From an uncultured Halomonas sp. (GTDB lineage: Bacteria > Pseudomonadota > Gammaproteobacteria > Pseudomonadales > Halomonadaceae): a DNA stretch of 64,000 bases. The stretch is taken from contig NZ_CANLTC010000001.1 of the NCBI RefSeq assembly GCF_947493865.1, positions 434,001 to 498,000 on the forward strand, given 5' to 3'. Of the stretch, positions 43,976-53,778 are shown piece after piece. A model generated the notes under the pieces. That model was given only the letters and a program-made list of their open reading frames with translations. It was not told where the DNA came from and searched no databases. Both the position numbers and the translations under genes were made by a program. Positions within the stretch are counted from its first letter, which is position 1, and each line of letters begins with the position of its first letter.

Positions 43976-45300
43976 GTTTTCCTCCTGGAGGTAGATGCTG
44001 GCTCCGGATCGACTTGCGAGTTTCGCGCATCATACCAGCCAAGCACATCGGCGACGGTAAAGAAGGAACCGCACACCAGCGCCTCGTCATCATCTTTGAG
44101 TATATCAAGCAACCATTCAGCACCGGCTCGGGGCGAGTCAGCCCGCTGCAGCACCCTTTGTCCATGGTGCATGAGTAACGCCGCAAGCGATTCAGCATCC
44201 CGGCCTCGTTCACCTTCAAGGCTTACCGCCACCCAGGCGTCCACCTGAGGAGCCAGTGCCTCGATGACGGCGCTGGCGTCCTTGTCCGCCAGCATTCCGA
44301 GCAGCGCTATACGGCGACCTGGAGGCTCGCGCTCCGCCAGCCTTGCGCACACGTATTCAGCTGCCTGAGAATTGTGGGCCACATCCAGACACCAGTTGCC
44401 TAGCCACTGCATGCGTCCAGGCAAGAATACTTCGCTGAGCCCTTGTCGGCAGGCCTCGATGTCGAGCTTGATGCCAACAAGCGCAAGCGCTTGCAGGGCG
44501 CTGGCGGCGTTATCCAGCGGCAATCCAGGGTCCGGCAGTTTCTCGACGGCCAGTGGATTGCCTTCACCGTCGCGCCCCTGCCAGCACCAGCCTGTATCTG
44601 CGCCTTGGCGATGGTGAGAAAAATCACACCCCAGCCCATGAACCCCGGCGCCCACTTCCAGCGCCGTTCGATAGACGCTGTCCGGCAGTTCCCGACTGCC
44701 CAGCACCGCCGGGCGCGCACATCTTAGAATGCCGGCTTTCTCACGGCCGATACCTTCGATATCGGTGCCCAGGAAGGCCGCATGGTCCTGGCCGATGGTA
44801 GTGATGATCGCCACGTTCGCATCGATGATATTGACCGCATCGAGACGCCCCCCGAGACCGATTTCCAGAATGGCTATTTGAGGGCGGCGCTCGGCAATCG
44901 CCCAGAATGCCGCAAGCGTGCCGACTTCGAAATAGGTCAGACTGATAATGGGCTCAGAGGATAAGCGCGCCGCCTCGACCCGCTCGAAGCCCTCGACCAA
45001 CAGCTCGTCCGTGGCCTCGACCCCGTCAAATCGCAAACGCTCGTTGTAGCGCAGCAGATGAGGAGAGGTATAGGTGACCGTGGACAAGCCGTGGGCGCGA
45101 GCCAGGGCTTCGAGCATGGCGACCGTCGAGCCTTTGCCATTGGTGCCCGCCACGCTGATGACACGCTCGGCAAGAGGGGCATCGGTCAGCCCCATTCGGC
45201 CAGCAACCTCGGCCACTCTCTCGAGACCAAGATCGATGCTGACCGGATGCTCCTGCTCGAGTCGCACCAGCCATTCAGCCAGTGTCAGACTAGCGCGCAT
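43972..45300 (-). CDS. folC: Dihydrofolate synthase/folylpolyglutamate synthase
   Basis: A 442-residue Mur-ligase-like enzyme. The ATP-binding AGTNGKGSTV is at 51-60, the family motif LEIGLGGRLDAVN near 150, and DVAHNSQAAEY near 310 (DxAHN). It joins glutamate to dihydropteroate and elongates the polyglutamate tail of folates. Its start directly abuts the accD stop. Length is normal. Confidence 0.94.
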   Translation of the reverse strand: MRASLTLAEWLVRLEQEHPVSIDLGLERVAEVAGRMGLTDAPLAERVISVAGTNGKGSTVAMLEALARAHGLSTVTYTSPHLLRYNERLRFDGVEATDELLVEGFERVEAARLSSEPIISLTYFEVGTLAAFWAIAERRPQIAILEIGLGGRLDAVNIIDANVAIITTIGQDHAAFLGTDIEGIGREKAGILRCARPAVLGSRELPDSVYRTALEVGAGVHGLGCDFSHHRQGADTGWCWQGRDGEGNPLAVEKLPDPGLPLDNAASALQALALVGIKLDIEACRQGLSEVFLPGRMQWLGNWCLDVAHNSQAAEYVCARLAEREPPGRRIALLGMLADKDASAVIEALAPQVDAWVAVSLEGERGRDAESLAALLMHHGQRVLQRADSPRAGAEWLLDILKDDDEALVCGSFFTVADVLGWYDARNSQVDPEPASTSRRKT

Positions 45301-46251
45301 TCAGCGTTCAGCGTCCTGAGGCGTTTCCTCTTCGAGGGGCAGCTCTTCCTGCAGCTCGTTCGTTTCTTCGCCAGGTTCCACGGGTATGCCAAGCACGGGC
45401 TGGTGGGTCAGCTTGCGCAATATGCCACCGACACGTTCGCGCATTTCCTGGCGATGAACGATCATGTCCACCGTGCCATGTTCGAGCAGAAACTCACTGC
45501 GCTGAAAGCCTTCCGGCAACTGCTCGCGTACGGTCTGCTCGATGACCCGGGGCCCGGCGAAACCGATCAAGGCATTCGGCTCGGCGATATTGAGATCGCC
45601 CAACATGGCAAGGGAGGCCGAAACCCCGCCGAACACCGGGTCCGTAAGCACGGAAATATAGGGGATTCCTGCCTGCTTGAGCTTTTCCAGGGCGGCGGAG
45701 GTCTTGGCCATCTGCATCAAGGAAAACAGGGCTTCCTGCATACGCGCGCCACCGGAAGCGGAAAAACAAATGAAGGGGATGTTCTCATCCAGGGCCAGGC
45801 GGGCCGCACGCACGAACTTCTCGCCGACCACCGCCCCCATGGAGCCCCCCATGAAGGTGAACTCGAAGGACACGACCACTACCGGCAGCCCGCCGAGCAT
45901 GCCCCGCATGGCTACCAGCGCATCATTTTCACCGGTTTCCTTTTGCGCCGCAGTGAGGCGATCGCGGTATTTCTTGGAGTCCCGGAACTTGAGGCGATCG
46001 ACGGGCTGCAGGTCCGTCGCGATTTCCTCGCGCCCCTCCTCGTCCAGAAACCAGTCCAGACGCTTGCGGGCGGTCAGGCGCAGGTGATGATCGCACTTGG
46101 GACAAACGTCCTGATGACGTTCCAGTTCGGGAAGATAAAGCACTGCGTCGCACTTGGGACACTTGCGCCATAGACCATCCGGCACGCTGGTGCGCCGGTC
46201 ATTGCGCTGAATGCGTCCCATGGACGGCACGATCTTGTCTAGCCAACTCAT
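45301..46251 (-). CDS. accD: Acetyl-CoA carboxylase carboxyltransferase subunit beta
   Basis: A 316-residue protein with an N-terminal zinc ribbon (Cys31, Cys34, Cys50, Cys53) and a crotonase-fold carboxyltransferase domain ([38 protein letters not shown]). It transfers the carboxyl group from biotin to acetyl-CoA together with AccA, the first step of fatty-acid synthesis. The C-terminal tail ([13 protein letters not shown]) is very acidic. About 100 bases separate it from trpA upstream. Confidence 0.96.
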   Translation of the reverse strand: MSWLDKIVPSMGRIQRNDRRTSVPDGLWRKCPKCDAVLYLPELERHQDVCPKCDHHLRLTARKRLDWFLDEEGREEIATDLQPVDRLKFRDSKKYRDRLTAAQKETGENDALVAMRGMLGGLPVVVVSFEFTFMGGSMGAVVGEKFVRAARLALDENIPFICFSASGGARMQEALFSLMQMAKTSAALEKLKQAGIPYISVLTDPVFGGVSASLAMLGDLNIAEPNALIGFAGPRVIEQTVREQLPEGFQRSEFLLEHGTVDMIVHRQEMRERVGGILRKLTHQPVLGIPVEPGEETNELQEELPLEEETPQDAER

Positions 46252-46352
46252 GGTAAAGAGATTTCCGTTTTGCTGCTGTTAACGATACCCGAAAGCCATG
46301 CCCATTCGGTATGCCACTCGGTTCTTGAAGCAAAGAGCCTGGATGGATTCTA

Positions 46353-47189
46353 TCAAAGATCATCCTGCCGGAAGCATCTACCTGGACAGGCATCCAGGGC
46401 TTGACGCATGTCGCTCAGTATTCTTTTGAGTTCCTCCCTGGCACGCTCGGGACGCTCGCAATTATCAGCGATACGTGAAACCAGGGCACTGCCGACGACC
46501 ACGCCATCGGCCACCTTCCCCACCGCGGCGGCGGTTTCGCCATCACGGATACCGAAACCGACGCACAGGGGGATCGAGGTCATCTGGCGCAGCGACTCGA
46601 GCTGTTGATCGATGCTGGTCACGTCCAGCGTGGCAGCGCCGGTCACGCCTTTGAGCGACACATAGTAGAGATACCCTTCTCCATGATCACATATGATAGC
46701 GGCCCGCTCTTTTGATGTGGTGGGCGCCACCAGGAAAATCGATTGTAGGTGATATTCCTTGAACAGCGGGGCTATCTCATCGGCCTCTTCCGGCGGCATA
46801 TCGACCACCAGCACACCGTCGACACCTGACGCGGAGGCCTGCTCAGCAAACGCCTGCAACCCCATGCGCTCCAAGGGATTGAGATAGCCCATCAAGACCA
46901 CCGGGGTCTCATTATCCTGCCGGCGGAACTCCTCCACCATGGCAAGAATATGGCTCAGGCGAACATTGTGCTTGAGCGCCCGCTCGCAGGCCTTCTGAAT
47001 GACTGGCCCATCCGCCATGGGATCGGAAAACGGCATGCCGAGCTCAATCACATCCGCCCCGGCCTCGACCAGGGCATGCATGAAGCCGACGGTGTGCTCC
47101 GGCGCCGGATCACCCGCGGTAATGAAGGGAATCAGGGCGGTACGCTTCTGCTCCTTGAGGTCAGCGAAGCGTTGGTCAATACGATTCAT
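46353..47189 (-). CDS. trpA: Tryptophan synthase alpha subunit
   Basis: A 278-residue TIM barrel. The catalytic Glu49 ([15 protein letters not shown]) and Asp60 are in place; [10 protein letters not shown] and the phosphate-binding GFGIRDGET are canonical. It splits indole-3-glycerol phosphate to indole, channelled to TrpB. The Shine-Dalgarno AGGAAAAGAG directly precedes the ATG and abuts the terminus of a short repeat element that separates trpB from trpA. Length is slightly longer than E. coli TrpA (268). Confidence 0.95.
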   Translation of the reverse strand: MNRIDQRFADLKEQKRTALIPFITAGDPAPEHTVGFMHALVEAGADVIELGMPFSDPMADGPVIQKACERALKHNVRLSHILAMVEEFRRQDNETPVVLMGYLNPLERMGLQAFAEQASASGVDGVLVVDMPPEEADEIAPLFKEYHLQSIFLVAPTTSKERAAIICDHGEGYLYYVSLKGVTGAATLDVTSIDQQLESLRQMTSIPLCVGFGIRDGETAAAVGKVADGVVVGSALVSRIADNCERPERAREELKRILSDMRQALDACPGRCFRQDDL

Positions 47190-47200
47190 CTCTTTTCCTT

Positions 47201-47346
47201 TTAGAGCCTGTTCATGGTCGTTACGAACGAAGGCGAGACAAGGCGAAATTGATCGAGAAAGCGCAGTTTACTGATGTAAATGAGCATTTTGAGATCCATT
47301 TCAACGCCGTATCGCCGAGTGCAGTAGATCATGGACAAGCTCTTAA
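47201..47346. repeat. Mini-element A between trpB and trpA
   Basis: About 145 bases bounded by imperfect terminal inverted repeats (TTTTAGAGCCTGTTCATGGTC left; the complement of GATCATGGACAAGCTCTTAA right). The right end includes the TAA stop codon of trpB, and the left end stops at the Shine-Dalgarno sequence of trpA. The core (GCGCAGTTTACTGATGTAAA followed by TGAGCATTTTGAG) is also found, slightly diverged and in the opposite orientation, at 63571-63730. No coding capacity. Confidence 0.75.
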
Positions 47347-48557
47347 AATTCGACGCCGTCTATTTTGGCCACCGTCAAGATATCCTTGTCGCCACGTCCG
47401 GACAGGTTGACGACGATATGCTGATCGGTGCGCATGGTCGGCGCAAGCACCTTGGCATGGGCCAGGGCGTGAGCGGATTCCAGCGCGGGCATGATGCCTT
47501 CGACATGGGTGAGCTCACGAAAGGCCTCGAGCACCGCCTCGTCGTTGGCGGCGACGTACTCGACGCGCCCCACGTCCTTCCATAGCGCGTGCTCCGGCCC
47601 GACACCCGGATAATCGAGGCCCGCCGAGATGGAGTGCGTCTCGAGCACCTGACCGCCTTCGTCTGACATCAGGTAGGTACGGTTGCCATGCAACACGCCT
47701 CGGGGCGCATTGGCGCTCAGCGGGGCCGCGTGGCGACCGGTTTCGATACCGTCACCGCCGGCTTCGACACCGATCATGTGTACGCCTTCATCCTCGACGA
47801 AGGGATAGAACAATCCCAATGCGTTGGAGCCGCCGCCGACGCAGGCGATCAATGTATCCGGCAAGCGTCCGATCTGCTCGAGGGACTGCTTGCGGGCTTC
47901 ACGCCCGACCACCGCATTGAAGTCGCGCACCAACATGGGATAGGGGTGCGGCCCCGCCACGGTACCGATGATATAGAAGGTGTCGTCGACATTGGTGACC
48001 CAATCGCGCAACGCCTCGTTCATCGCATCCTTCAGGGTGCGCGAGCCGGATTCCACGGGGATGACATTGGCGCCCAGCAGGTGCATGCGATAGACGTTGA
48101 GCTTCTGGCGCTGCACATCCTCGGCCCCCATGTAGATATCGCACTTGAGCCCCAGGCGCGCCGCCACCGTGGCGGTGGCGACACCATGCTGCCCCGCCCC
48201 GGTCTCGGCGATGACCCGCGGCTTGCCGCCTTTCTTGGCCAGCAGCGCCTGACCAATGGTGTTGTTCACCTTGTGGGCGCCGGTGTGATTGAGGTCTTCA
48301 CGCTTGAGCCATATCTGAGCGCCGCCGAGCTGGCGCGACCATCGTTCGGCGTGATACAGCGGCGAGGGACGGCCGACATAGTGCGCCAGATCATGGTCGA
48401 ATTCCGCCTGAAAGTCCGGGTCATCGCGAAGACTCATGTAGGTCTTCTCCAGATCTTCCAGCGCGAAGCTCAGGGTCTCCGAAACGAACCGGCCACCATA
48501 GGGGCCGAAATGGCCACGGGCATCGGGTAGTCGGGTCAGGTCGCTGAACGTGGTCAC
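47343..48557 (-). CDS. trpB: Tryptophan synthase beta subunit
   Basis: A 404-residue PLP enzyme. Schiff-base Lys96 sits in [28 protein letters not shown] and the phosphate-binding GGGSNALG follow. It condenses indole with serine. The genes trpF-trpB-trpA lie in line, with 54 bases to trpF. The stop codon is part of a repeat-element terminus, so the last residues (GVEF) are followed directly by the element. Length is normal. Confidence 0.96.
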   Translation of the reverse strand: MTTFSDLTRLPDARGHFGPYGGRFVSETLSFALEDLEKTYMSLRDDPDFQAEFDHDLAHYVGRPSPLYHAERWSRQLGGAQIWLKREDLNHTGAHKVNNTIGQALLAKKGGKPRVIAETGAGQHGVATATVAARLGLKCDIYMGAEDVQRQKLNVYRMHLLGANVIPVESGSRTLKDAMNEALRDWVTNVDDTFYIIGTVAGPHPYPMLVRDFNAVVGREARKQSLEQIGRLPDTLIACVGGGSNALGLFYPFVEDEGVHMIGVEAGGDGIETGRHAAPLSANAPRGVLHGNRTYLMSDEGGQVLETHSISAGLDYPGVGPEHALWKDVGRVEYVAANDEAVLEAFRELTHVEGIMPALESAHALAHAKVLAPTMRTDQHIVVNLSGRGDKDILTVAKIDGVEF

Positions 48558-48611
48558 GAAAGATACCTCTTGGGGTCGCTTGTGAGGGTCGCTTGTGAGA
48601 GCCGCTTGGGC

Positions 48612-49250
48612 TCAAGGTTGTTGAGCGAGAAATACGTGATCGATGAATGCACGAATCCGTGCAGGATCCTTGATGCCGCGAGAGCGCTCGACGCCTCCCG
48701 AAACATCCACCGCATAGGGCCGAACCGCACGAATGGCCTCGCCGACATTGGTTGCGGTGAGGCCACCAGCGAGAATAACAGGTTTTGCGAGCGTTGCGGG
48801 AATACGCGACCAATCGAAGGTGTCGCCGGTGCCACCGGGCACCCCTGGTTTATAGGCATCGAGCAACAGCCCGCGCGCCGCTTCATAGGCGCTCGCCGCG
48901 GCCTGCAAATCGAGCCCTTCACGCATGCGCAGCGCCTTGATCCAGGGGCGTTGACCCAGGGCACACAGCGCCGGCGTTTCATCGCCATGATACTGCACCA
49001 GGTCCAGGTGCGCTTCGCAGCGGTGAATGACCTCGGGGGATTGGTCGACGAACAAGCCTACCCGGGTGACAAACGCCGGCACTCGGGCCGCAAGCTGTGC
49101 CAATCGCTCGACATCGATGGCACGCTGGCTGCCCGGCCACAACACGAACCCCAGCGCATCCGCGCCGGCGGCCACCGCCGCATCGACATCCTCGGCCCGG
49201 GTCAGACCGCAGATCTTGACGCGAGTACGACCTGTCGCGAACCTGCTCAT
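48612..49250 (-). CDS. trpF: Phosphoribosylanthranilate isomerase
   Basis: A 212-residue TIM barrel. [12 protein letters not shown] at 11-22 contains catalytic Cys14; [34 protein letters not shown] and AGGLTATNV follow, with the general acid Asp in [14 protein letters not shown]. It isomerises phosphoribosylanthranilate in tryptophan synthesis. It overlaps truA by 4 bases, as in pseudomonads. Confidence 0.95.
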   Translation of the reverse strand: MSRFATGRTRVKICGLTRAEDVDAAVAAGADALGFVLWPGSQRAIDVERLAQLAARVPAFVTRVGLFVDQSPEVIHRCEAHLDLVQYHGDETPALCALGQRPWIKALRMREGLDLQAAASAYEAARGLLLDAYKPGVPGGTGDTFDWSRIPATLAKPVILAGGLTATNVGEAIRAVRPYAVDVSGGVERSRGIKDPARIRAFIDHVFLAQQP

Positions 49251-50179
49251 GTGCCTGCTTCCTCAATGGATGGAGTGTCACCCTCGGGCAGTCGACTGCG
49301 GTGGCGTACTCTGGGGCTGTCGGGTATCGTCCGCTCGCCGGTCCACTCTCCCAGAAACGCCAACAGATTGGGGCCCAGAGGCTCTTGAGGCAGCGCAAAG
49401 CGCCTGGCATAGACCGAGTCGACGAAATGCAGACCACAACCGGGCGCCGTGACGTCGCCCTTGGCGCGATCCTTCAGCGACAGCAGATAGGCCAGGTAGC
49501 GAGTATCCTGCTCCCCCTTGCCCACTGCCACCAGGGCGCCGGCAATATTGCGAATCATGTGATGCAAGAAGGCGTTGGCCTGAATGTCGATCACCACCAG
49601 CGGGCCGTAACGATTGACTTCAATGAAATGCAGATGGCGCCAGGCGGTTCTGGATTGACAGCCCGCCGCCCTAAAACTCGAGAAATCGTGCTCGCCCACC
49701 AGCGCCTGGGCCGCCACATGCATGCTCGGCACATCCAGCGGCTCGCGGCACCAGGTGGCATTGGCGCGTTCCAGCACCGGACGGCTGGGCTGGTTGAGGA
49801 TCACATAGCGATAACGTCGGGCCAGGGCCAGAAAGCGGGCATGGAAGTCGCTTGCAACGGGCATGGCCCAACGCACGGCGATATCCCGGGGTAGATTGAC
49901 GTTGGCACCGTATACCCAAGCCTTGCGGCTACGCGGTACGGGCACGTCGAAATGCACGATCTGGCGGGTAGCATGTACGCCACTGTCGGTGCGACCACTG
50001 CACAACACCTTGACCGGTGTCGCGGCCACCTTGCTCAGCGCATCTTCGAGTGCCGCCTGTACCGACGGTGCCTGCTTGAGGCGCTGCCAACCGCAGTAGT
50101 TGCTACCGTCGTATTCAACGCCAAGGGCCAGGCGCCCCGTCAAGGGGCGGGTTTCATCCAGGTACTCGAATAGAGGCAT
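49247..50179 (-). CDS. truA: tRNA pseudouridine38-40 synthase
   Basis: A 310-residue Tru[20 protein letters not shown] opens the fold; catalytic Asp65 lies in [19 protein letters not shown]; the C-terminal half has [13 protein letters not shown]. It modifies U38-40 of the tRNA anticodon stem. The C-terminal 30 residues ([19 protein letters not shown]) exceed the E. coli length. A GT61 gene ends only 6 bases upstream, so both are probably co-transcribed. Confidence 0.95.
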   Translation of the reverse strand: MPLFEYLDETRPLTGRLALGVEYDGSNYCGWQRLKQAPSVQAALEDALSKVAATPVKVLCSGRTDSGVHATRQIVHFDVPVPRSRKAWVYGANVNLPRDIAVRWAMPVASDFHARFLALARRYRYVILNQPSRPVLERANATWCREPLDVPSMHVAAQALVGEHDFSSFRAAGCQSRTAWRHLHFIEVNRYGPLVVIDIQANAFLHHMIRNIAGALVAVGKGEQDTRYLAYLLSLKDRAKGDVTAPGCGLHFVDSVYARRFALPQEPLGPNLLAFLGEWTGERTIPDSPRVRHRSRLPEGDTPSIEEAGT

Positions 50180-50185
50180 CGGCTC

Positions 50186-51433
50186 TCATCTGGTATTTTG
50201 ATAGAATAGACCATCATTGTCCCAGTGTAGCGCCTCGGGAGCCAGCCGAGTTCTTTCAAAAGCATGCGCGCTCGCGCCTTTGAACATGAGCAGCTTGAGA
50301 GCTGTATTGAGCTGCACCATGTCGATCTCGATGTCGCTATCAAATCCCGAGATCGTATCGTCGACCGAGCGGCACACGATGGGGTGATAAATCGCATCGC
50401 TCTGCGCGGCCAACTCACGAAAGCACGGGGCCAGGTGGTTTTCCGAGAGAAAGTCGACCACCAACGTGCCGGGTTTGCACCACACCAGATTGGTCAGAGC
50501 GGCCCCGTGGGGCGCAATGATCACCGAGGCCGATGCAAACAGCGTCTGCTGCTCGCGCACGCTCAAACCGTCGAGGGTCAGCACGTCGAACCCTAACGGC
50601 TCGAGATGCTCACGTACCTGGGCCTCGTTAGTGACCCGCCGTCGCGGGGCATCCGCCCGGGAAAGATAGAGCCGCCGCGTAGCTGGATGCTTGGCCTCGA
50701 CCCAGTTCGCCATGCCTCGTATGGCATCCGCCTGCCAGGAAGGCTGATCCTCCGAGCCTTTAGGCCTGATCGGCACGACCAGCTCGTCAACGTTCAACCA
50801 GTCGTGAGCGGACAGGGGAATGACCTGCTCTTCGCGAATACCGCATAGCTCCAGAATCTGCCGTTGCCAGGAAACGCCGGTATAGGCCATGAGATAGCGT
50901 TCCGGCATTTCCGAAGCCGGCAACGACTGGCGCAGATACCAGATATCGGCAATGGTATCGGCCCAGAAGTGGTAGTAATTATTGCTGTCGGAGACGAAAT
51001 TACCCAACAACGCCACGCGGCCGGCAAGGTGTGCAGTATGACGATTCTTGCGGCGCCATTCCCGATGTTTGAAGTAGTACGCCCAGACGTACGGCGAGGC
51101 GGGAGTCCTCAACCGCCGGTGGTGCTTGTCGAAGACAATGGCGAGACGACGATGAGGATCCGGCGCGATCGTGGCGCTACTGGCGCGAAGGCACCAGACC
51201 CGGGCTTGATGAAGGCGACAGATACCTGGCCGCTCTACTGGCTCGACCTTCTGCCAGCGAAGTTCATTGGGACCCCCAGGCTGCTTACCCGCCGGGTATT
51301 CGTTCATTCGCGGAATGCTGGACTGATCCTGCCACGGCATATCCTTGTCATCGGGTGCGATCGTGAATCGTTCTTCTAGCCAGTCCATTGACGAGCGAAC
51401 GGCGGTATGCAGAATTTTTTTCACAGCATCCAT
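50186..51433 (-). CDS. GT61-family glycosyltransferase
   Basis: A 415-residue protein with the C-terminal features of family GT61 (DUF563): KHPATRRLYLSRADAPRRR, the GFDVLTLDGLSVREQQTLF stretch and ASVIIAPHGAALTNLVWCKP, followed by VVDFLSE. A central SDSNNYYHFWADTIADIWYL motif (about 130-150) is typical of this family. Bacterial members decorate surface polysaccharides. It is placed between fimV and truA, where related genomes generally have no gene, so it looks like an insertion into a conserved block. The ATG has no strong Shine-Dalgarno sequence. Acceptor unknown. Confidence 0.8.
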   Translation of the reverse strand: MDAVKKILHTAVRSSMDWLEERFTIAPDDKDMPWQDQSSIPRMNEYPAGKQPGGPNELRWQKVEPVERPGICRLHQARVWCLRASSATIAPDPHRRLAIVFDKHHRRLRTPASPYVWAYYFKHREWRRKNRHTAHLAGRVALLGNFVSDSNNYYHFWADTIADIWYLRQSLPASEMPERYLMAYTGVSWQRQILELCGIREEQVIPLSAHDWLNVDELVVPIRPKGSEDQPSWQADAIRGMANWVEAKHPATRRLYLSRADAPRRRVTNEAQVREHLEPLGFDVLTLDGLSVREQQTLFASASVIIAPHGAALTNLVWCKPGTLVVDFLSENHLAPCFRELAAQSDAIYHPIVCRSVDDTISGFDSDIEIDMVQLNTALKLLMFKGASAHAFERTRLAPEALHWDNDGLFYQNTR

Positions 51434-51576
51434 GCTTCACATTGCAGATAAGAGATTCCATAAAGTAGACAATGTTTTACCGGGACGGCAATATCAACGA
51501 TCTAGTTAAACATAATTACATTTCTGCTACAGTCAGAAAGGAGCGTAACGACATTTTGTAGTTCTCAACGTCCTTG

Positions 51577-53361
51577 TCAGCGCTTGAAGGTCTCCGGATC
51601 AGAGGGTTTGTCACTCAATTGCAGCGCCTCGAAGGTAACTTCTTCTACTTCCCACTCTTCCCCGGTATTAGGTTTTTGATCGAAAGAGGTATTATCCTTC
51701 CCAACTGCCAGACCCTGGGCAGTGCTTGCAGCGTCACTATCTTCCGGTGAGCATTCTTGCGCTCGCTGGTACGAGACGGACTCGATGTTCGAGGGTTCGT
51801 AATCCATGATTCGTTCGACGTCATCCTGTCCGTTGCCATTCCCTTCCAATTGCCGCTTATCCTCGGCCTCGGGGGCACTTTTCGATTCGTTGAACCCGTC
51901 AGAAACCAAGGGAAGCGCAGACGACGTGGCTGAGGCCGGCCATGACGTGGGCGCACTCGGCATTGGCTCGGATTCATTTCCGTCTCCTTTGCGGGGCGAA
52001 GGATCGGCTCGATTCCACCTCCCCAGGGTATGCCGCTGCCGGCGCTGGCGGAGCAGAAAGGCCAACAGCACAACCGCCGTCATACCGCCTACCGTTGGCA
52101 GATACCCCATTACGCGCTGCCAGCCACTCGGCGCTTCGGACTCTCCAGCGACCCCGCGAACCTCGTCCGCAGCGATAGCAACGTTGCCCGCACTACTTGT
52201 CTGCGCGGTAGGCGGCGACAGCACCTGAAGAGCTTCAGCGACTTCATCGTGCAGCCCGGCCAATTCTTCACGCAAGGACGCAACGTCTCCCGCCAAACGT
52301 TCTCGCTCCTGGCGCATCGCGGCAAGGGCTTCATGGATGGTTTCCCGATCGATTTCCAGTTCGCCAAGGCGAGACTCCTGTTGCTGCACTGCCATAGCGA
52401 GGGCGCGCGCATCGCCACGACTCGCCTCGTCGTCACTCGCCGCCAAAGTTCCATTTTCCTCGGGTGCTGGCATCTCGAGGCTTTCCTGGGCCGTGTCGCC
52501 AACGGCTTCAGCTTGCGTCGCCACCTGCTCCAGCGGCGTTGCATCCTGGTTATCGACCGCACTTCGCGTTTCATGTCTCGACTGCCAGGCATCATTCTGC
52601 TCGCGCACCCGACGCCGGGCCTGGCCGGCATCAAAAGCACTCATTTCCTCACGAGAGGGTACGTCGAGCACCGACCCGGCTCGTAGCGCATTGATGTTGT
52701 TTCGAGAGAACGCATCGGGATTACTGGTCAACAGCGCCAGCATGGCTTGCTCGAGAGTGGCGTTCTTTCCGCGCCGTGCACGCTCAGCCAGACTCGAAAG
52801 CGCGTCGCCGGCGCGAGCCTGCAATTGCCGAGGGTGTTCTTCGCTAGCTGTTACAGGATCACCACTATTCGAACGCCCTGAACTGTCGGGCAGCTTGGAA
52901 ATGCTTGCCGCAGTCAACGTGGATATCGTCTGAAGCGGGCTATCATCCAAGAAAGCAGACGAATTGGCATACCCTGGAGGGTCGAGCAAGATAGTCACTT
53001 GGTGTTGCTGCTTTCCCTCGGGCCATTCCAGCATCAGCAGCAACTCAAGATAGGGCTCATTTACCGCCTGTTCGGTACGTAACAACAGCACGGGATTGCC
53101 ACCCTCATGGTTCACTGTCAGCTGCAGGTCGTCGATTATGGCAGCGCGAGGTAATTCGATCCCCTCAAAGTCGGCTTCGTCCGCCAGGTATGCATGCAAT
53201 CGACCCAGGTTCACGCCTTGCGAATCGACGAGCGGAATACGTGCGCGCAGGGGTTCATCGAGCCGAGAAAGAACCTGCATTTCAGCCAGGCCTACCGCTT
53301 GCTGCTCGGTACTGACCAGTGCGAGGGCAGTCGCGACGATCAATGATAATGTGCGTTTCAT
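51577..53361 (-). CDS. fimV: FimV-like protein, short form
   Basis: A 594-residue protein with a signal peptide (LSLIVATALALVS) and the FimV N-terminal domain (LAEMQVLSRLDEPLRARIPLV, YLELLLMLEWPEG). A LysM-like stretch follows (ALSSLAERARRGKNATLEQAM, INALRAGSVLDVP), then a coiled coil (about 335-385), one membrane span (VGGMTAVVLLAFLLRQRR) and an acidic cytoplasmic tail. The C-terminal TPR domain of full-length FimV (about 900 residues in Pseudomonas) is not seen. The ATG at 53359-53361 has AAGGA five bases upstream, and a repeat element ends at that Shine-Dalgarno sequence. Synteny with asd and truA supports the name. Confidence 0.82.
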   Translation of the reverse strand: MKRTLSLIVATALALVSTEQQAVGLAEMQVLSRLDEPLRARIPLVDSQGVNLGRLHAYLADEADFEGIELPRAAIIDDLQLTVNHEGGNPVLLLRTEQAVNEPYLELLLMLEWPEGKQQHQVTILLDPPGYANSSAFLDDSPLQTISTLTAASISKLPDSSGRSNSGDPVTASEEHPRQLQARAGDALSSLAERARRGKNATLEQAMLALLTSNPDAFSRNNINALRAGSVLDVPSREEMSAFDAGQARRRVREQNDAWQSRHETRSAVDNQDATPLEQVATQAEAVGDTAQESLEMPAPEENGTLAASDDEASRGDARALAMAVQQQESRLGELEIDRETIHEALAAMRQERERLAGDVASLREELAGLHDEVAEALQVLSPPTAQTSSAGNVAIAADEVRGVAGESEAPSGWQRVMGYLPTVGGMTAVVLLAFLLRQRRQRHTLGRWNRADPSPRKGDGNESEPMPSAPTSWPASATSSALPLVSDGFNESKSAPEAEDKRQLEGNGNGQDDVERIMDYEPSNIESVSYQRAQECSPEDSDAASTAQGLAVGKDNTSFDQKPNTGEEWEVEEVTFEALQLSDKPSDPETFKR

Positions 53362-53370
53362 ACTTGTCCT

Positions 53371-53639
53371 TAGGGCCTGTTGACGTTTCATCGCGAACCG
53401 CGTTGCTGCATCAAAAAGTGTCAGTCAAGGCGCGAAGCGCAGGGAAGGGTTATTCCCTTTTCACGTTTCGCAACGCAGAATGGCGCTTTTTGCTGCGCAA
53501 CCCGAAGGGCTGGGCCAGTTTTTACCCGCTGCTGCGTTAGTCGTCGTTCATTTGGAATAACCAAATTTCTCTCCTCCTACCTTGCCCCGAATAAAAACTG
53601 GCGCCAGCGCGGCCGTGAATGAAACGTCAACAGGCCCTA
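53371..53639. repeat. Mini-element B between asd and fimV
   Basis: A 269-base element with perfect 21-bp terminal inverted repeats, TAGGGCCTGTTGACGTTTCA plus T at 53371-53391 and the exact complement at 53619-53639. The core contains GGAATAACC/GGTTATTCC-type internal inverted sequences and CGCAACGCAGAATGGCGC. It has no transposase. No clear target-site duplication flanks it. It differs in core sequence from elements A and C but shares the AGRGCCTGTT-like start of the terminus. Confidence 0.85.
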
Positions 53640-53727
53640 GCACCTTGATCCGTTATCGACCAATTCATGGCGTTATTTGAATAGTCGTCTCGACCTTCTC
53701 CCCATGCATTTACTCTCTCCCAACGCA

Positions 53728-53753
53728 ACGACGCCTCCCGAAGGAGGCGTCGT
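53728..53753 (-). terminator. Hairpin after asd
   Basis: ACGACGCCTCC-CGAA-GGAGGCGTCGT is a perfect 11-bp stem 25 bases after the asd stop. On the minus strand it is followed by TGCGTTGGG rather than a T-run, so efficiency is uncertain. Confidence 0.65.
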
Positions 53754-53778
53754 GACAGGTGGAAGCCGATCTACAGGA

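Larger units (their letters stand above)
53362..53778. other. asd-fimV intergenic region
   Basis: About 417 bases. It holds mini-element B (53371-53639) next to fimV and the asd terminator (53728-53753). Any fimV promoter must be inside or upstream of the element. No short gene seen. Confidence 0.6.

Noticed and set aside
53371..53639. Element B as an insertion sequence
   Set aside because: Too short, with no transposase frame; open frames across it are not supported. Annotated as a non-autonomous repeat instead.
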